Part shown: positions 25,890-35,040 of the stretch, one piece after another | Layout of the letters: each line of letters begins with the position of its first letter | Numbering within the stretch: position 1 is the first letter of the stretch | Assembly (NCBI RefSeq): GCF_012689525.1 | Contig: NZ_CP051515.1 | Coordinates: 1,364,001-1,428,000, forward strand | Direction of reading: 5' to 3' | Length of the DNA: 64,000 nt | Source: Paraburkholderia aromaticivorans | Lineage (GTDB): Bacteria > Pseudomonadota > Gammaproteobacteria > Burkholderiales > Burkholderiaceae | Translations under genes and position numbers: made by a program | The notes under the pieces: generated by a model | Database searches by the model: none | Told to the model about the DNA's origin: nothing | The model's input: the letters and a program-made list of their open reading frames with translations, nothing else

Positions 25890-26774
25890 GTGAATCAATC
25901 TGTGTCCGCTTCGCCGACTTCGGCATCTTCTGCATCTTTCATCGAACTGCGAAGCGGTTTGCGCATGCCTTACGTGGAAGCCGGGGAGGGCGAACTGCTG
26001 CTGTTCGTGCATGGCTCGTTGTGCGACTACCGCTACTGGCAACCGCAACTCGCGGGCCTGTCGAAGCACTACCGCTGTGTCGCAGTGAGTCTCACGCACT
26101 ACTGGCCGGCGACCGATACCGATACCGATGCCGAGCCCGGCCTGCCGTTCAGCTGGAGCGAGCATGCGAACGAAGTGGCGCAATTCATCGAGCGGTTCGG
26201 CGTGGGGCCGGCGCACGTGGTGGGACATTCGCGCGGCGGTTGCGTGGCGTTTCATTTCGCGCGGCGCTATCCCGAGCACGTGCGGACGTTGACGCTCGCC
26301 GACCCGGGTGGTCCGTTGCAGATTGCCGGACGCCCGCCCGCAAGTTTGCCGGAGACGGTCAACGCGTTGCGCGCAAAAGCGGCGCAACTGATCGAAAGCG
26401 GGGATGTGGAGGCCGGCTTGCAGCTGTTCGTCGACTCGGTCAGCCGGCCCGGTTTCTGGGCGATGAGCACGGCGGGTTTTCGCCGGATGGCGACCAACAA
26501 TGCGCACACGCTCGCGCGGCAATTCCGCGATCCGTTGCCCGCCTATGTTCCCGAGGAAGCCACCGAGGTGCGTTGCCCGGTTCTGCTGATCGACGGAGAA
26601 AAGAGTCCCGACATGTTTCGCCGTACCGCGGCCGCGCTGCAAAACTGGCTGCCGGATGGACGCCGCGAAACGGTGCGCGGCGCATCGCACGGAATGAACC
26701 TCGCGCATCCGTCGGCGTTCAATCGCTACGTCGACGAATTCATTCGTTCAGTGAGCGAGCAACGAGCGCAATGA
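25890..26774 (+). CDS. Alpha/beta hydrolase
   Basis: A 294-residue alpha/beta-hydrolase-fold enzyme starting at GTG 25890. The oxyanion motif is LLLFVHGSLCDYRYWQPQL, the nucleophile elbow GHSRGG, the acid LLIDGEKSPDMF and the histidine GASHGMNLAHP. A cap region lies between the nucleophile and acid. No signal peptide is seen. Sequence alone does not tell whether it is an esterase, epoxide hydrolase or C-C hydrolase. It lies 200 bp downstream of the mreB-like gene on the same strand. A long opposite-strand open frame over this gene is only its shadow. Confidence 0.86.
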   Translation: MNQSVSASPTSASSASFIELRSGLRMPYVEAGEGELLLFVHGSLCDYRYWQPQLAGLSKHYRCVAVSLTHYWPATDTDTDAEPGLPFSWSEHANEVAQFIERFGVGPAHVVGHSRGGCVAFHFARRYPEHVRTLTLADPGGPLQIAGRPPASLPETVNALRAKAAQLIESGDVEAGLQLFVDSVSRPGFWAMSTAGFRRMATNNAHTLARQFRDPLPAYVPEEATEVRCPVLLIDGEKSPDMFRRTAAALQNWLPDGRRETVRGASHGMNLAHPSAFNRYVDEFIRSVSEQRAQ

Positions 26775-26885
26775 GCACGTAATAAACGTGCAATCAATGC
26801 ACGACGACGCCGAGCCGGGTGGCTCGCGCTCGCGGCGATGATCCGCGGGCTGGCTCAACCCCGGCGACGCTTCAAACGCTCGACC

Positions 26886-27287
26886 TCATGCCTTACGATG
26901 CGCGTCTTTATCGAGCGCGCGTTCCGCCGCTTCGCCAACGAGGCCGTGATAGTACAGATGCACGCCGATCGCGAGCGAGTCGTTGCGAATTTCGTGGAAC
27001 GCTTTCCACGCTTTCACGGGGTCTTTGAACAGCAGATAGTGGGCTTCCTGCGCGATCAGATCCGCGACTTCATGCAGGCCGTGGCCGTGCAGCACATCCA
27101 CGAGCGCATCGAGGCTGCGATGGGTGCGCGCGTCGGTACGCGGGTAGAGCATATGCAACACCGCCACGTCCTGCGTCTTCAGCGCCGCCGACAGCGCGAC
27201 GACGATGTCCTGGTGATTCAGCGCGGTGACGATGTTCTCGTCGGTGTGGACGTGATCCGGAAACAGCGTTTCGAGCGAGGCGTTCAT
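26886..27287 (-). CDS. Conserved hypothetical protein, 133 residues
   Basis: Start ATG 27287, preceded by AGGAAGGA. The protein begins MNASLETLFPDHVHTDENIV and is mostly helical, with a histidine-rich middle (LVDVLHGHGLHEVADLIAQEAH). It ends with a basic tail. No catalytic motif or membrane helix is recognised. The striking feature is upstream: a strong intrinsic terminator on the same strand lies between the probable promoter region and this start codon, so expression may depend on read-through. It is divergent from citrate synthase at 27697. Confidence 0.65.
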   Translation of the reverse strand: MNASLETLFPDHVHTDENIVTALNHQDIVVALSAALKTQDVAVLHMLYPRTDARTHRSLDALVDVLHGHGLHEVADLIAQEAHYLLFKDPVKAWKAFHEIRNDSLAIGVHLYYHGLVGEAAERALDKDAHRKA

Positions 27288-27696
27288 GAGGTCCTTCCTG
27301 TTCTTCTGGCTGATTAAAAAAGCCCGCCGCAGGACGGCGGGCCAAACACAGCGATGTGTTCGCAGGGGAAGCAAAACACGAATGCAGTATCGCAGATGCA
27401 CCCTTGCCTCCGCAGCCTGACTGCCGCAAAACATTGTTGCAGTAAGTGTTCAGCTTTCATTTTGCTGGCAGTGCGTGCGGACGAGGCGCAGCCGGTTTCC
27501 CCGCGACGTCAAGCCTTGTAGGAGGAAACGCCGGCAACGAATGTTGCGCCAGCCGAGATGCATTGTTGCGATCAATCGTCGCAATTGGAGGCCCGCGGGA
27601 CCTTAAAATGCGAAGCGGAGCCTGAGCATGCCAAAGCGCATATGACGATCGAGCATGCCGGCACGTGTGCGATGTGAAAGTAAAAGGAACGTGTAG
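27288..27696. promoter_or_regulatory. Divergent region between the 133-residue gene and gltA
   Basis: About 410 bp hold the leaders of two divergent genes. On the minus side an intrinsic terminator lies at 27315-27342. On the plus side the citrate synthase leader ends with an AAAGGAACG ribosome binding sequence before ATG 27697. No other coding frame is convincing. Confidence 0.45.
27315..27342 (-). terminator. Intrinsic terminator inside the leader of the 133-residue gene
   Basis: On the minus strand GCCCGCCGTCCTGCGGCGGGC is followed by six T. It lies about 30 bases upstream of the start codon at 27287 in the direction of transcription. This places it in the 5-prime leader, as in attenuators, or at the end of a short RNA. 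Confidence 0.8.
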
Positions 27697-28995
27697 ATGA
27701 ACTCGAAGACACACGCAACGCTGAGCTTTTCCGACAGCGACCAGACTATTGATTTGCCGATTTATCAGGGCACGCTCGGACCGGATGTGATCGACATCCG
27801 CAAGCTATACGGCCAGACCGGCAAGTTCACGTACGACCCGGGTTTCATGTCGACGGCGGCATGCAACTCCGAAATCACCTATATCGACGGCGACAAAGGC
27901 GAGCTGCTGTACCGCGGTTATCCGATCGATAATCTGGCGCAGAACGCCGACTTCCTCGAATCCTGCTACCTGCTGCTGAAGGGCGAATTGCCGAATGCGC
28001 AGCAGAAGGAAGAGTTCGTCAAGACCGTCACGCAGCATACGATGGTGCACGACCAGATGCACTTCTTCTTCCGCGGCTTCCGTCGCGACGCGCACCCGAT
28101 GGCAATTCTGGTCGCCGCGGTCGGCGCATTGTCGGCGTTCTATCACGACTCGCTCGACATCAACAATCCGCTGCACCGCGATATCTCCGCGATCCGCATG
28201 ATCGCGAAGCTGCCGACGCTGGTCGCGATGGCGTACAAATACACCGTCGGTCAGCCGTTCGTTTATCCGAAGAACGACCTGTCGTACAGCGCGAATTTCA
28301 TGCGCATGATGTTCGCCAATCCGGCGGAAGAGTACAAGGTCAACGACGTGCTGGTGCGCGCGCTGGACCGTATCCTGATCCTGCATGCGGACCACGAGCA
28401 GAATGCATCGACGTCGACCGTGCGTCTCGCCGGTTCGTCGGGCGCGAATCCGTTCGCGTGTATCGCGGCCGGTATCGCGTGTCTGTGGGGCCCGGCGCAC
28501 GGCGGCGCGAATGAAGCGGCGCTGAACATGCTGGAAGAAATCGGCTCGGTCGACAACATCCCCGAATTTATCGCGAAGGTGAAGGACAAAAACTCCGGCG
28601 TGAAGCTGATGGGTTTCGGTCACCGGGTCTACAAGAACTACGATCCGCGCGCGAAGCTGATGCGCGAAACGTGCTACGAAGTGCTGGAAGAGCTGGGCCT
28701 GCACGACGACCCGCTGTTCAAGCTCGCCATGGCGCTGGAAAAAATCGCGCTGGAAGACGACTACTTCGTGTCGCGCAAGCTGTACCCGAACGTCGACTTC
28801 TACTCGGGTATCGTGCAGCGCGCGCTGGGCATTCCGACGGCCATGTTCACGTGTATCTTCGCGATGGCGCGCACGGTCGGCTGGATTGCGCAGTGGAACG
28901 AAATGATCGCCGATCCGGAACAGAAGATCGGCCGTCCGCGTCAGCTGTTCGTCGGCGAATCGCAACGCGAAGCCACGCCGCTGGCCAAGCGCTAA
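27697..28995 (+). CDS. gltA: Citrate synthase (type II)
   Basis: A 432-residue hexameric-type citrate synthase that condenses acetyl-CoA and oxaloacetate in the first TCA step. The zinc-free N-terminal domain begins near [20 protein letters not shown]. Catalytic regions are present: [47 protein letters not shown] and PNVDFYSGI with the catalytic aspartate. It ends with [20 protein letters not shown] precedes the ATG. The gene does not lie beside the sdh operon, its frequent location in Burkholderia, so another citrate synthase gene may exist elsewhere. A stem-loop follows the stop. Confidence 0.96.
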   Translation: MNSKTHATLSFSDSDQTIDLPIYQGTLGPDVIDIRKLYGQTGKFTYDPGFMSTAACNSEITYIDGDKGELLYRGYPIDNLAQNADFLESCYLLLKGELPNAQQKEEFVKTVTQHTMVHDQMHFFFRGFRRDAHPMAILVAAVGALSAFYHDSLDINNPLHRDISAIRMIAKLPTLVAMAYKYTVGQPFVYPKNDLSYSANFMRMMFANPAEEYKVNDVLVRALDRILILHADHEQNASTSTVRLAGSSGANPFACIAAGIACLWGPAHGGANEAALNMLEEIGSVDNIPEFIAKVKDKNSGVKLMGFGHRVYKNYDPRAKLMRETCYEVLEELGLHDDPLFKLAMALEKIALEDDYFVSRKLYPNVDFYSGIVQRALGIPTAMFTCIFAMARTVGWIAQWNEMIADPEQKIGRPRQLFVGESQREATPLAKR

Positions 28996-29025
28996 AGCGT
29001 CGGGGCGGTCACCCGCCTCACGCCC

Positions 29026-29054
29026 GCGCGGCGCTCTCACGAGGAGCGCCGCGC
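29026..29054 (+). terminator. Stem-loop after gltA
   Basis: GCGCGGCGCTC and GAGCGCCGCGC form an 11-bp perfect stem with a 7-base loop, 30 bp beyond the citrate synthase stop. No T tract follows, so it may protect the 3-prime end or act with Rho. Confidence 0.5.
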
Positions 29055-29221
29055 CATCCCTCTGCACGTCCTGTGCCACTGAAAAAAAACCGAAACTCCT
29101 CTGTGATAAGTTCGTCTGACGCGGACAGACCCTCTACAATCGGAAGCGACTCAGGTAGCAACCGGATCTGGACCGAACGCAAAAGCGTGAACGCAGCAGC
29201 GAACCCATAGGAGTGACCCTG

Positions 29222-31495
29222 ATGCAGCAGCCAGAAGCCCTCGGCGGCCTTTCGGGCGGAATCGATCACCGCGAACCCGAGCCGGACGGCGTATTCATCC
29301 CGACAGAAAACCTCAATGTCGCGAGCGCCACTCAGCATGTGCTGAAGTCGGGCGACACCTTCATCGTCAACGATCCGCTCGGCGATATCACCGGCCACGA
29401 CGACGGCCTGTTCGTCAACGACACACGTGTTCTCTCGCAACTGCGCCTCACCTTCGGCGGGCGTGCGCCTTCGCTGTTATCGGGCAGCGTCAGCAGCGAC
29501 AACACCTCATTCACCGCGCATCTGACCAACCGACCGTTGCCGCCGCTCGGCGGTGTCAGCACGCCTGAAGGCGTGATCCACGTCGAGCGCGTGCGGGTGC
29601 TGTCGGGCACCGTGCTCAACGAAGCCATCGAACTCACCAACTACGGCACGAGCGATGCCGTGGTGCCGCTGTCCATCTCGTTCGCCAGCGACTTCCGCGA
29701 CATGTTCGAAGTGCGCGGCCTGAAGCGCGACAAGCAGGGCCGTGTCGAACCGGCGCGCGTCGAGCACGGCGAGGTGCTGCTCGGCTATGTCGGTCTCGAC
29801 GACGTGGCGCGCAATGTGCGGATCGCTTTCTCGCCGGAACCGGACAAGCTTTTCGCCGACCGAGCCGACTACACCGTCAAGCTGCCGGCTCAGGCCTGCG
29901 TGTCGATCTATCTGTCGGTGGCGGTGCAGGTCGTCGCGCAGACGGACAAGCCCATCGCCGGCGTCTCGCAGCCCACGCACGCGTTGAGCGAAGCGCACCT
30001 GTCGCAGATCGACGCGGAGCGCCCGCGCGTCGGACGCGCTGCCGTGCGCGCCGCGCTCGTCGACGCCCACCTCGTGATGCGTGAGCGCCGCCGCGTCACC
30101 GCGCGCGTGCGTTCCAGCAATCCGCTTTTCAATGCATGGATCGACCGCTCGCTCGCCGACCTCGGCCTACTGACCACGGACCTCGTGACCGGCCCGTATC
30201 CGTACGCCGGCATTCCGTGGTTCTCCACGCCGTTCGGCCGCGACGCCATCATCACGTCGCTCCAGACGCTGTGGCTGCAACCGCAACTGGCCGCGGGCGT
30301 GTTGCGTTTTCTCGCCGAACATCAGGCGCGCGAGAACTCGCCGTTTCGCGACGCCGCGCCAGGCAAGATCATGCACGAGATGCGGAAGGGCGAAATGGCC
30401 GCCACCGGCGAAGTGCCGTTCGCGCTGTACTACGGCGGCGTCGACACCACGCCGTTGTTCATCGTGCTGGCCGGCGCGTATGCGGCCCGCACGGGCGACC
30501 TCGCGTTGATCGACGAACTGTGGCCAGCGCTCGAGCGCGCGGCGCAGTGGGTCGCGGGCGTGTGCGACAAGAACCGCTACGGCCTGTTGGACTATCAGCG
30601 CGAATCGGACGGCGGTTTGGCGAATCAAGGCTGGAAGGACAGTCACGATTCCGTCTTTCACGCCGACGGCCGCTTCCCCGACGGTCCGATTGCGCTCGTC
30701 GAAGTGCAGGCTTATGCGAGCGCCGCCTTCGACACCATGGCTCACTTCTCGAAGCTGCGCGGCCTGCACGATTCGGCCACGCAATACAGCGAACGCGCGA
30801 AGAAGATCCGTCAGTGCGTCGAAGAAAAGTACTGGATGGACGAGGCCGGCTTCTACGGCATCGCGCTCGACGGACACGGCGAACTGTGCCGCGTGATGGC
30901 CTCGAACGCGGGTCACCTGCTGGCCTTCGGTCTGCCCTCGCGCGAGCGTGGCGAATCGGTGGTGCGCGCGCTCGACTCCACACTGTTCCACACCGGTTGG
31001 GGCGTGCGCACGCTGGCCGCGAGCCAGTCACGCTTTAACCCCATGGCGTATCACAACGGCTCGGTCTGGCCGCACGACAACGCGCTCTGCGCGCGCGGCC
31101 TGTCGCGCTACGGCGGCAAGGCGGCGGCCGTGCGGCTGTTGCAGGCGTTGTTCCAGGCGGCGGTCAACTTCGACATGCGCTTGCCCGAACTCTTCTGCGG
31201 CTTCCCACGGCGGCGCGGCGAGCCGCCCACCGCGTATCCGGTCGCCTGTTTGCCGCAGGCATGGGCAGCGGGCTCGCCGTTCATGATGCTCGAAGCGTGT
31301 CTGGGCATCGCGATCGACGCCGAGCGGCGCGAAGTGGTGATCGAGCAGCCGATGCTGCCCGAAGGCATCGACTGGCTCGAAGTGGGCGATCTGCGGGTGG
31401 GCGATGCTTCGGTGTCGATCACGTTCCGCCGCATCGGCGATAAGGTCGTGGCCTCGACGGAACAGGGCGACGTGCGGGTGGTGGCGCTTCTTTAA
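29222..31495 (+). CDS. Amylo-alpha-1,6-glucosidase / glycogen debranching-type enzyme
   Basis: About 757 residues from the ATG at 29222, with AGGAG nine bases upstream (a GTG three codons earlier is also in frame). The N-terminal 230 residues are a GDE_N-type beta domain (DPLGDITGHDDGLFVNDTRVLSQ). The rest is the (alpha/alpha)6 barrel of GH63/GH133-like amylo-alpha-1,6-glucosidases. That part has GIPWFSTPFGRDAIITSLQT, ANQGWKDSHDSVFHADG and AYHNGSVWPHDN, which carry the likely catalytic acids. It should remove alpha-1,6 branches or process trehalose/glycogen-like glucans in the cytoplasm. No glycogen synthase or phosphorylase lies beside it. Confidence 0.88.
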   Translation: MQQPEALGGLSGGIDHREPEPDGVFIPTENLNVASATQHVLKSGDTFIVNDPLGDITGHDDGLFVNDTRVLSQLRLTFGGRAPSLLSGSVSSDNTSFTAHLTNRPLPPLGGVSTPEGVIHVERVRVLSGTVLNEAIELTNYGTSDAVVPLSISFASDFRDMFEVRGLKRDKQGRVEPARVEHGEVLLGYVGLDDVARNVRIAFSPEPDKLFADRADYTVKLPAQACVSIYLSVAVQVVAQTDKPIAGVSQPTHALSEAHLSQIDAERPRVGRAAVRAALVDAHLVMRERRRVTARVRSSNPLFNAWIDRSLADLGLLTTDLVTGPYPYAGIPWFSTPFGRDAIITSLQTLWLQPQLAAGVLRFLAEHQARENSPFRDAAPGKIMHEMRKGEMAATGEVPFALYYGGVDTTPLFIVLAGAYAARTGDLALIDELWPALERAAQWVAGVCDKNRYGLLDYQRESDGGLANQGWKDSHDSVFHADGRFPDGPIALVEVQAYASAAFDTMAHFSKLRGLHDSATQYSERAKKIRQCVEEKYWMDEAGFYGIALDGHGELCRVMASNAGHLLAFGLPSRERGESVVRALDSTLFHTGWGVRTLAASQSRFNPMAYHNGSVWPHDNALCARGLSRYGGKAAAVRLLQALFQAAVNFDMRLPELFCGFPRRRGEPPTAYPVACLPQAWAAGSPFMMLEACLGIAIDAERREVVIEQPMLPEGIDWLEVGDLRVGDASVSITFRRIGDKVVASTEQGDVRVVALL

Positions 31496-31557
31496 ACAAG
31501 CGCTGAAAGCACGCTGAGCACGCCGGAACTGCTGTTGGATGCGAGGTGCCGGGTGGT

Positions 31558-31570
31558 AACATTTGTTGTC
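31558..31570. promoter_or_regulatory. Candidate RpiR operator upstream of its own gene
   Basis: AACATTTGTTGTC lies about 33 bp before the rpiR-type start at 31603. Its reverse complement GACAACAAATGTT is found exactly at 32532-32544, ahead of the downstream operon. Two copies of the same 13-mer flanking one regulator suggest its binding site. Confidence 0.55.
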
Positions 31571-31602
31571 ATCCTTATCGACCGTTCGCCCGGTACATTC
31601 GC

Positions 31603-32457
31603 ATGCCTGACAGTTTCGACCAGCTCGCCGCCCTGATCCGGGCGCGCTTTTCCGAACTGAGTCCGCAGTTCCAGATGGGAGCGGGTTTCCTGCTCGATCA
31701 TCCCGACGAGGTCGCGGTCTCGTCCATGCGCAAAGTGGCGGAAAGGGCGCAGGTGCAACCGGCTTCGCTGGTGCGCCTGTCGCAGCAACTCGGTTTCCCC
31801 GGCTGGAACGAATTGCGCAACCTGTTCGTCGCACGCGTGCGCACGCGGCCCGAGCCGCTCACGAGCCGCGCCCGTTCGCTCGTCAAATCGAAAGATGCGC
31901 TGGCAAACGACCTGCTGGTCGCACAGCAGCACAATCTCGAGGTCACCGCCGCGCACAACGGCCGCGTGATCGTGGAAGCGGCGCGTTTGCTGCGGCGCGC
32001 GCCGCATGTGCATGTGGCCGGCTTCCGGTCCTGTTACGCGGTGGCGTTCGGTCTCGTGTACGGTTACCGGCTGTTCCGTTCCTCGGTGTCCTTGCTCAAC
32101 GGCGAGGCCGGCACGCTGGAAATGCAGTTGCGCACGATCGAGCGCGATAGCGCGACCATCGTGATCAGTTTCGCGCCGTATTCGGTGGAAGCCGCGCGCG
32201 TAGCCGAAGCCGCGCTGGAAAAGGGCAGCAAGCTGATTGCCATCACCGACAGCGCCGTCTCGCCGATCGCCTTGAACGCCGACAAGGTGCTGATCTTTTC
32301 GCACGAGAGTCCCTCGTTCTTTCCATCGCTGGTGGCGGCTACGGCGCTGGCCGAGTCGCTGGTCGCGCATCTGCTCGCGCTGGAAGGCGCGGATGCGGTC
32401 GAACAGCTCGCCATTGCAGAGCAGTCGCTGCATGCGAAGGGCGCCTACGTGCCTTGA
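31603..32457 (+). CDS. MurR/RpiR-family transcriptional regulator
   Basis: A 284-residue regulator. The N-terminal RpiR helix-turn-helix lies at about residues 25-75 (VSSMRKVAERAQVQPASLVRL and SQQLGFPGWNELRNLF). The C-terminal SIS domain (about 120-260) binds phosphosugars or related ligands in this family. It has AGFRSCYAVAFGLVYGYRLF and VISFAPYSVEAARVAEAALE. The gene stands immediately upstream of an acyltransferase/aminotransferase operon on the same strand. An identical motif lies before both units, so it most likely controls them and itself. The start ATG 31603 has no strong Shine-Dalgarno sequence. Confidence 0.9.
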   Translation: MPDSFDQLAALIRARFSELSPQFQMGAGFLLDHPDEVAVSSMRKVAERAQVQPASLVRLSQQLGFPGWNELRNLFVARVRTRPEPLTSRARSLVKSKDALANDLLVAQQHNLEVTAAHNGRVIVEAARLLRRAPHVHVAGFRSCYAVAFGLVYGYRLFRSSVSLLNGEAGTLEMQLRTIERDSATIVISFAPYSVEAARVAEAALEKGSKLIAITDSAVSPIALNADKVLIFSHESPSFFPSLVAATALAESLVAHLLALEGADAVEQLAIAEQSLHAKGAYVP

Positions 32458-32531
32458 ACATTCCTGTCTGACTGGCCAGAGGTCTTGCGTGAAAGCAGGA
32501 CCGCTCTATCTGGATCGGCGTTCCGTCGTTT

Positions 32532-32546
32532 GACAACAAATGTTGT
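32532..32546. promoter_or_regulatory. Candidate RpiR operator before the acyltransferase operon
   Basis: ACAACA-AA-TGTTGT (32533-32546) is a perfect 6-2-6 inverted repeat, 40 bp before the start at 32586. A 13-base part of it recurs in reverse orientation at 31558-31570 upstream of the RpiR gene. Confidence 0.6.
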
Positions 32547-32585
32547 TTTAACGTATAAATGCGTACCGATTGTTGAGTGAGTGTG

Positions 32586-33647
32586 ATGGTGACGTCGAAG
32601 CAGGGTTTGAGTCTTTTGCAGGTGAGCGGCGAGCCGTATGACCTCGGCTACCGGCTGGGTGAACTCGCGCGGCCGGTTTTCGCCGACTACATGAATCAGA
32701 GCAACGCATGGGAGGCGGTTCGGCGTTGGCGCGGTGCTCCGTTCGTGCAGGCACTGCGCGATGCGGCGCATGCGCATTTCCCGACGTTGCTCGCCGAGCT
32801 CGACGGCATGGCGGCGGGCCTCGGCTGGGCGGCAGAAGACGTGTTTCTCTGGAACTGCCGCGGCGAACTGATTCACAACGCGCCGGACGGTTGCACCACG
32901 CTGGCAGCGGTCGTTGGCGACACGCGCTTCATCGCGCATAACGAAGACGGCGCCCCGTTTCTGCGCGAGCGTTGCGCGTTGGTCGAGGTGCAGCCGGCCG
33001 GCAAACCCGGCTTCGTGAGTTTCTATTACCCTGGATCGCTGCCGGGACATACCTTCGCCGCGAGCCGCGCCGGCGTCGTGCAGGCGATCAACAATTTGCG
33101 CATTCGCTCACCCGTCGCCGGCGTGCCGCGCATGCTCCTCGCGCGGGCCGTGCTCGACGCCGCCTCGCTCGATGAAGCGTTGCAGATCTTGCGCGACACG
33201 CCGGCCGCGAGCGGCTTTCATCACACGCTCGGCTGCGCGGGCGACACGCGCGTCTTCAGCGTCGAAGCCAGTGCGCAGCGATGTTCCGTGCAAACGGTGG
33301 CGAACCTCTACGGCCACGCGAACCACATGATTCATCCAGGCTGCGAGGCCGAAGCGCAAATCGTCACGGATTCTTCGCGAGACCGTCAATTGCGCGTGGA
33401 TACCTTGTTGCCTGCGATCACGCGCCCGTTGCAACCCGCCGCCTTGCTCGACGTCTTGCACGATCGCGCGCCCTCGGGCCTGCCGATCTACCGCGACGAC
33501 CCGCGCGATCCGGACGACGAAAACACGCTCGCCTCGGCGCTCTTCGACATTGGCAACGCCGGTGTGTCGATGAAAGTTTACCGGCAGGGGCAGTGCGCAT
33601 TCGACACCTTCATCGCCCGCACGGCATCTGAACGAGGCGGCGCTTAA
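32586..33647 (+). CDS. C45-family autoproteolytic acyltransferase/hydrolase
   Basis: A 353-residue N-terminal-nucleophile protein of the C45 family (acyl-CoA:6-aminopenicillanic acid acyltransferase type). The proenzyme should cleave itself before the cysteine of DGCTTLAA (Cys103), which becomes the nucleophile. The fungal isopenicillin N acyltransferase is also cut before a cysteine in such a DGCTT motif. Other supporting parts are IAHNEDG and PGFVSFYYPGSLPGHTFA, and a SGFHHTLGCAG segment. Its substrate is unknown; such enzymes acylate or deacylate amines and amino acids. It is the first gene of a three-gene unit with an aminotransferase and a CMD-like gene, behind a probable RpiR operator. 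Confidence 0.87.
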   Translation: MVTSKQGLSLLQVSGEPYDLGYRLGELARPVFADYMNQSNAWEAVRRWRGAPFVQALRDAAHAHFPTLLAELDGMAAGLGWAAEDVFLWNCRGELIHNAPDGCTTLAAVVGDTRFIAHNEDGAPFLRERCALVEVQPAGKPGFVSFYYPGSLPGHTFAASRAGVVQAINNLRIRSPVAGVPRMLLARAVLDAASLDEALQILRDTPAASGFHHTLGCAGDTRVFSVEASAQRCSVQTVANLYGHANHMIHPGCEAEAQIVTDSSRDRQLRVDTLLPAITRPLQPAALLDVLHDRAPSGLPIYRDDPRDPDDENTLASALFDIGNAGVSMKVYRQGQCAFDTFIARTASERGGA

Positions 33648-33679
33648 GCGCTTGCTGCCACCACAGGAAACCGAACACC

Positions 33680-35008
33680 ATGTCCACCGTTTTTCATCGA
33701 ACGCCTAAACAGTCGCTGCCGGTCGCCGTCGCGGGCGATGGCATCGAGATCATCGATTCCACCGGCAAGCGCTATATCGACGCGTCCGGCGGCGCCGCCG
33801 TCTCGTGTCTCGGTCACAGCAACCAGCGCGTGATCGACGCGATCAAACGGCAATCGCAGCAGTTGCCATACGCGCACACGTCGTTCTTCACCACCGCGCC
33901 CGCCGAAGAACTCGCCGACCGTCTGGTGGCGAGCGCGCCGCAAGGGCTCGACCATGTTTATTTCGTGTCGGGCGGTTCCGAGGCGATCGAGGCGGCGCTG
34001 AAACTCGCGCGCCAGTATTTCGTGGAGAAGGGCGAACCGCAGCGCCGCCATTTCATCGCGCGTCGGCAGAGCTATCACGGCAACACGCTGGGCGCGCTGG
34101 CGATCGGCGGCAACGCGTGGCGTCGCGAACCGTTCCTGCCGATCCTGATCGAAGCGCATCACGTGAGTCCGTGTTACGCGTATCGCGAGCAGCGTGCCGA
34201 CGAAACCGAAGAGGCCTTCGCGCAGCGTCTCGCCGACGAACTCGAGCAGAAGATTCTCGAACTCGGCGCGGACACGGTCGCCGCCTTCGTCGCGGAAACG
34301 GTGGTCGGCGCGACGGCCGGCGCGGTGCCGCCGGTGCGCGAGTATTTCCGCAAGATTCGCGCGGTATGCGATCGCTACGGCGTGCTGCTGATTCTCGACG
34401 AGATCATGTCGGGCATGGGCCGCACCGGCTACCTGTACGCCTGCGAGGAAGACGGCGTGGCGCCGGATATCCTGACCATCGCCAAAGGGCTCGGCGCGGG
34501 CTATCAGCCGATTGGCGCGACGCTCGTGAGCGACCGGATCTATCAGGCGATCGTCGGCGGCTCGGGGTTCTTTCAGCATGGCCATACCTATATCGGCCAT
34601 GCCACCGCTTGCGCCGCGGCGCTCGAGGTGCAACGCGTGATCGCGGAAGACAAGCTGCTGCCCAACGTGCTGGCGCGCGGCGAACAGTTGCGTGGCCGGT
34701 TGCGCGAACACTATGCGCAGCATCCGCACATCGGCGACGTGCGCGGCCGGGGGCTGTTCGTCGGCGTCGAACTGGTCAAGGACCGCGCGAGCAAAACACC
34801 GTTCGACGCCCGGCTCAAGCTGCATGCAGCGATCCGGCGCGAGGCGTTCGCGCGTGGTTTGATGGTGTATCCGATGGGCGGCACCGTCGACGGCCAGATC
34901 GGCGATCATGTGCTGCTGGCACCGCCGTTCATCTGCACCGAGCGCGACATCGACGAGATTGTCAGCCGGTTCACTGATGCGGTCAGCGGCGCGCTCGCCG
35001 CCGTTTGA
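33680..35008 (+). CDS. Class III PLP-dependent aminotransferase
   Basis: A 442-residue fold-type I aminotransferase that moves an amino group to a keto acid or aldehyde with pyridoxal phosphate. Family parts include GKRYIDASGGAAVSCLGHSN, VYFVSGGSEAIEAALKLARQ and RQSYHGNTLGALAIGGN. LLILDEIMSGMGRTG has the cofactor aspartate, and the lysine lies in TIAKGLGAGYQPIGA (Lys269). It ends with a large-domain motif before residue 442. The gene follows the C45 acyltransferase by 32 bp and precedes the CMD-like gene by 32 bp, so all three are probably one operon. The substrate is probably an omega- or beta-amino compound, by analogy only. Confidence 0.92.
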   Translation: MSTVFHRTPKQSLPVAVAGDGIEIIDSTGKRYIDASGGAAVSCLGHSNQRVIDAIKRQSQQLPYAHTSFFTTAPAEELADRLVASAPQGLDHVYFVSGGSEAIEAALKLARQYFVEKGEPQRRHFIARRQSYHGNTLGALAIGGNAWRREPFLPILIEAHHVSPCYAYREQRADETEEAFAQRLADELEQKILELGADTVAAFVAETVVGATAGAVPPVREYFRKIRAVCDRYGVLLILDEIMSGMGRTGYLYACEEDGVAPDILTIAKGLGAGYQPIGATLVSDRIYQAIVGGSGFFQHGHTYIGHATACAAALEVQRVIAEDKLLPNVLARGEQLRGRLREHYAQHPHIGDVRGRGLFVGVELVKDRASKTPFDARLKLHAAIRREAFARGLMVYPMGGTVDGQIGDHVLLAPPFICTERDIDEIVSRFTDAVSGALAAV

Positions 35009-35040
35009 GCATTCCGACACCACTAATCACGAGAGCGATC

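Noticed and set aside
25677..26708. Long minus-strand open frame over the alpha/beta hydrolase gene
   Set aside because: It mirrors a clear hydrolase gene on the plus strand, has no family resemblance and an Arg/His-rich composition typical of antisense frames in GC-rich DNA.
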